From: JAXDLW01 sp046262515
GTDB taxonomy: Bacteria; Chloroflexota; Dormibacteria; DASZGP01
Length of the DNA stretch: 7,318 nucleotides
Reading direction: 5' to 3'
Assembly (NCBI GenBank): GCA_046262515.1
Contig: JBHEMP010000175.1
Location: 1 to 7,318, forward strand
The notes beneath the pieces are model-generated. The model made no database searches. It saw only the letters and a program-made list of their open reading frames with translations, and was not told the DNA's origin. This document shows positions 5,653 to 7,318 of the stretch, in pieces (within the stretch, counting starts at the first letter, position 1; each line of letters begins with the position of its first letter). A program made the translations under genes and the position numbers.

Positions 5653-6570
5653 GTGAGCCTGGCGCTGATCTTCCCGGGCCAGGGCGCCCAGGAGCCGGGC
5701 ATGGGGCGGGGTCTTTTCGATAAGCGGTCGTCGGCGCACGCCCTGGCCCTGGAGGCCTCAGAGATCACCGGGTTGGACGTCGTGGGGCTCTCCTGCGATG
5801 GCAGTGCCGACGAGGTCAGGGCGACCGAGGTCGCCCAGTCGCTCCTGCTGCTGCATTCAATCGCCTTCCTGCAAGGACTCCCGCAGGACGTTCTCGACGG
5901 CGCCATTGGGTTCGCCGGCCATTCGCTCGGCGAGTACTCGGCGCTGGTGGGCGCCGGCTCCGTGGACTGGCGTGAGGCCCTCGTGTTGGTGCGTGAGCGG
6001 GGGCTGGCGATGGCTGCCGCTTCGTCGCCGACCCAGGGCATGTCCGCCGTGCTGGCACTCAGCGAGGAGCAGGTGCGTGACGTGCTGGCCGCCAACCCCG
6101 GCGGTGGGGTCGCCGTCGTCGCCAACCTCAATGCGCCGGGACAGGTGGTGCTCTCCGGCGACCGCAGCCGGCTCGACGCGCTTGCCGCGCCGCTGAAGGA
6201 AGTTGGGGCGCGGCGGGTGATGCCGCTCTCCGTTGGGGGTGCCTTCCACTCGCCACTCATGGCCTCCGCGGCGGAGCGGCTGGACGCGGCCATAAACCGT
6301 GCGCCTCTTCGTCCCGGACGCCCGCAGGCCTTCAACGTCGACGGCGCCGTCCGCACCACGCCTGACGAAATTGCCGCGGCCCTGAGGGGACAGCTGACCG
6401 GTGCCGTCCGCTGGATCGACTGCGTCAACTCGCTGCTCGGCCTTGGCGCCACGCGCTTCCTCGAGCTGGGTCCAGGAGGGACCCTGTGCGCCCTGGGGCG
6501 ACGAATCGCGCCCTCAGCCGCCTGGGAGACCGCGTCCGGCACCGCCGGCGCGGTCGCGGTGACGGGCTGA
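5653..6570 (+). CDS. fabD: Malonyl-CoA:ACP transacylase FabD
   Basis: FabD moves the malonyl group from CoA to acyl carrier protein, providing the extender unit for type II fatty acid synthesis in the cytosol. The 305-residue protein has the usual length. It opens with ALIFPGQGAQ (4-13), the family start motif that forms part of the oxyanion hole. The nucleophile is S91 in GHSLGEYSAL, R116 in VRERGLAM is the malonyl carboxylate-binding arginine, and H199 in GAFHSPLM is the catalytic histidine. QLTGAVRW (247-254) and LELGPGGTL (270-278) are further conserved segments. The GTG at 5653 is chosen because it falls right before the conserved start motif; only a weak purine-rich stretch precedes it. 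The last 15-20 residues are Ala/Gly/Thr-rich and look unconserved. The stop overlaps the fabG ATG as TGATG. Confidence 0.95.
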   Translation: MSLALIFPGQGAQEPGMGRGLFDKRSSAHALALEASEITGLDVVGLSCDGSADEVRATEVAQSLLLLHSIAFLQGLPQDVLDGAIGFAGHSLGEYSALVGAGSVDWREALVLVRERGLAMAAASSPTQGMSAVLALSEEQVRDVLAANPGGGVAVVANLNAPGQVVLSGDRSRLDALAAPLKEVGARRVMPLSVGGAFHSPLMASAAERLDAAINRAPLRPGRPQAFNVDGAVRTTPDEIAAALRGQLTGAVRWIDCVNSLLGLGATRFLELGPGGTLCALGRRIAPSAAWETASGTAGAVAVTG

Positions 6571-7307
6571 TGGACCTCGACCTCTCGGGCCGGGTCGCCC
6601 TGGTCACGGGGGGCGGCCGCGGGATCGGCCGGGCTATTGCGCTCGAGCTTGCCGCACTGGGCGCTTCGGTGGCGGTCAACTATGCCCATGGCGCCGATGC
6701 CGCCGAGGCGGTGGTGGCCGAGATCACGGCCGCGGGCGGCCGTGCCATCGCGCTGCAGGCGGACGTTTCTGACGGCGCCGCGGCCGCCGGGCTCGTCGAG
6801 GCGGCCACTTCGGAGCTGGGCAACCTGGCGGTCCTTGTTAACAACGCCGGCATCACCCGCGACAACCTGCTGATGAGAATGAAAGATGAGGAGTGGCGGC
6901 AGGTACTGGAGACCGACCTGTCCGGGGCCTTCTACACCTCGAGGGCCGCGCTTCGACCCATGCTCAAGGCACGATGGGGGCGCATCGTCAACGTGGCCTC
7001 CGTCGCCGGGACGGCCGGCAACGCCGGCCAGGCCAACTACAGCGCTGCCAAGGCGGGCCTGATCGGCCTGACGCGGACGGTGGCCGCCGAGGTGGCGCGC
7101 CGCAAGGTAACCGTGAACGCGGTGGCCCCGGGCTTCGTGAGCACAGACATGACCGCGGATATCGGCGACGAGGTTCTCCAGGCAATCCCCGCCCGGCGAG
7201 CCGGAACACCCGAGGAGGTGGCCGCGTGCGTGCGCTTCCTGGCCTCTGAGGACGCCGCGTACGTGACCGGCATGACTTTGACCGTAGACGGCGGCATGAC
7301 CGCCTGA
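6570..7307 (+). CDS. fabG: 3-oxoacyl-[acyl-carrier-protein] reductase FabG
   Basis: FabG is the NADPH-dependent reductase that converts beta-ketoacyl-ACP to beta-hydroxyacyl-ACP in fatty acid elongation. The 245-residue short-chain dehydrogenase has the cofactor motif TGGGRGIG (13-20), NNAG (91-94), catalytic S144 in NVASVAGTAG, and Y157/K161 in NYSAAKAG, with the typical VDGGM C-terminus. The segment NAGQANYSAAKAGLIGLT is strongly FabG-like. The helix-4 Asn of the SDR tetrad is replaced by Asp (D116 in LETDLSGAF). The ATG at 6570 is preferred over an in-frame GTG at 6486 because that longer form adds 28 Arg-rich residues from the fabD frame-shifted region, and because GGTGA (6558-6562) lies 7 nt before 6570. 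It is coupled to fabD by a one-base overlap. The NADPH preference is from family knowledge. Confidence 0.93.
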   Translation: MDLDLSGRVALVTGGGRGIGRAIALELAALGASVAVNYAHGADAAEAVVAEITAAGGRAIALQADVSDGAAAAGLVEAATSELGNLAVLVNNAGITRDNLLMRMKDEEWRQVLETDLSGAFYTSRAALRPMLKARWGRIVNVASVAGTAGNAGQANYSAAKAGLIGLTRTVAAEVARRKVTVNAVAPGFVSTDMTADIGDEVLQAIPARRAGTPEEVAACVRFLASEDAAYVTGMTLTVDGGMTA

Positions 7308-7318
7308 TGGACCACTAC
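7307..7318 (+). CDS. Possible start of the next gene (four codons, partial)
   Basis: An ATG overlaps the fabG stop in TGATG, the same junction seen at recG/rsmD and fabD/fabG. Only MDHY can be read before the window ends, so no product can be assigned. In such clusters acpP or fabF often follows fabG, but nothing in these residues decides it. Confidence 0.4.

Noticed and set aside
6486..6569. 28-residue N-terminal extension of FabG from GTG 6486
   Set aside because: The extra residues are Arg-rich, overlap the fabD 3' end in another frame and have no counterpart in FabG. ATG 6570 has a TGATG junction and GGTGA at a good distance.
5607..6689. Antisense open frame (360 codons) opposite fabD and the start of fabG
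   Set aside because: It is Ser/Pro/Arg-rich with no motif and fully overlaps fabD, whose catalytic residues are all present.
1..7318. Mobile elements, CRISPR arrays, tRNA or rRNA genes, riboswitches
   Set aside because: No terminal repeats, transposase motifs, regular direct repeats, or tRNA-like or rRNA-like segments were seen; the window is nearly all housekeeping coding sequence.

Overview
The window is high-GC bacterial DNA, almost fully coding, with every supported gene on the + strand. It most resembles a deep-branching actinobacterial lineage (Thermoleophilia-like) or, less likely, a Chloroflexi relative. This rests on the GC-rich codon choice, GTG starts, a SepIVA-like coiled-coil gene next to coaD and rpmF, and a zinc-binding L32. 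The taxonomic guess is inference from gene content and order only.

Region 1 (1-1759) holds the 3' part of a FakA/YloV-type DAK2-domain fatty acid kinase gene, overlapping a DegV/FakB-type fatty-acid-binding protein gene by 4 nt (ATGA). Together they look like a fatty acid kinase system that phosphorylates exogenous or recycled fatty acids. Region 2 (about 1756-4879) is a tight recG - rsmD - coaD run: branch-migration helicase, 16S rRNA G966 methyltransferase and phosphopantetheine adenylyltransferase. Stop and start codons overlap at the recG/rsmD and rsmD/coaD junctions. Region 3 (4913-5416) is a SepIVA/DivIVA-like coiled-coil protein with the only textbook Shine-Dalgarno in the window. Region 4 (5417-5463) is the one real regulatory gap. 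It carries a perfect 19-nt palindrome and a TAGAAT -10-like hexamer just before rpmF. Region 5 (5464-7318) is rpmF - fabD - fabG, then the first four codons of a probable next gene: ribosomal protein L32 leading into type II fatty acid synthesis.

The genes connect through lipid and acyl-carrier metabolism. FakA/FakB would activate free fatty acids, CoaD supplies the CoA precursor needed for acyl carrier protein and malonyl-CoA, FabD loads malonyl onto ACP, and FabG reduces the beta-ketoacyl-ACP. The other genes are housekeeping (DNA repair, ribosome, envelope growth). No mobile element, CRISPR, tRNA or rRNA was seen, and I found no clearly new multi-gene system. The points most worth checking are the missing canonical start of recG, the palindrome/-10 element and probable leaderless start of rpmF, the direct rpmF-fabD junction without plsX, and residue changes in FabG, RsmD and RecG.
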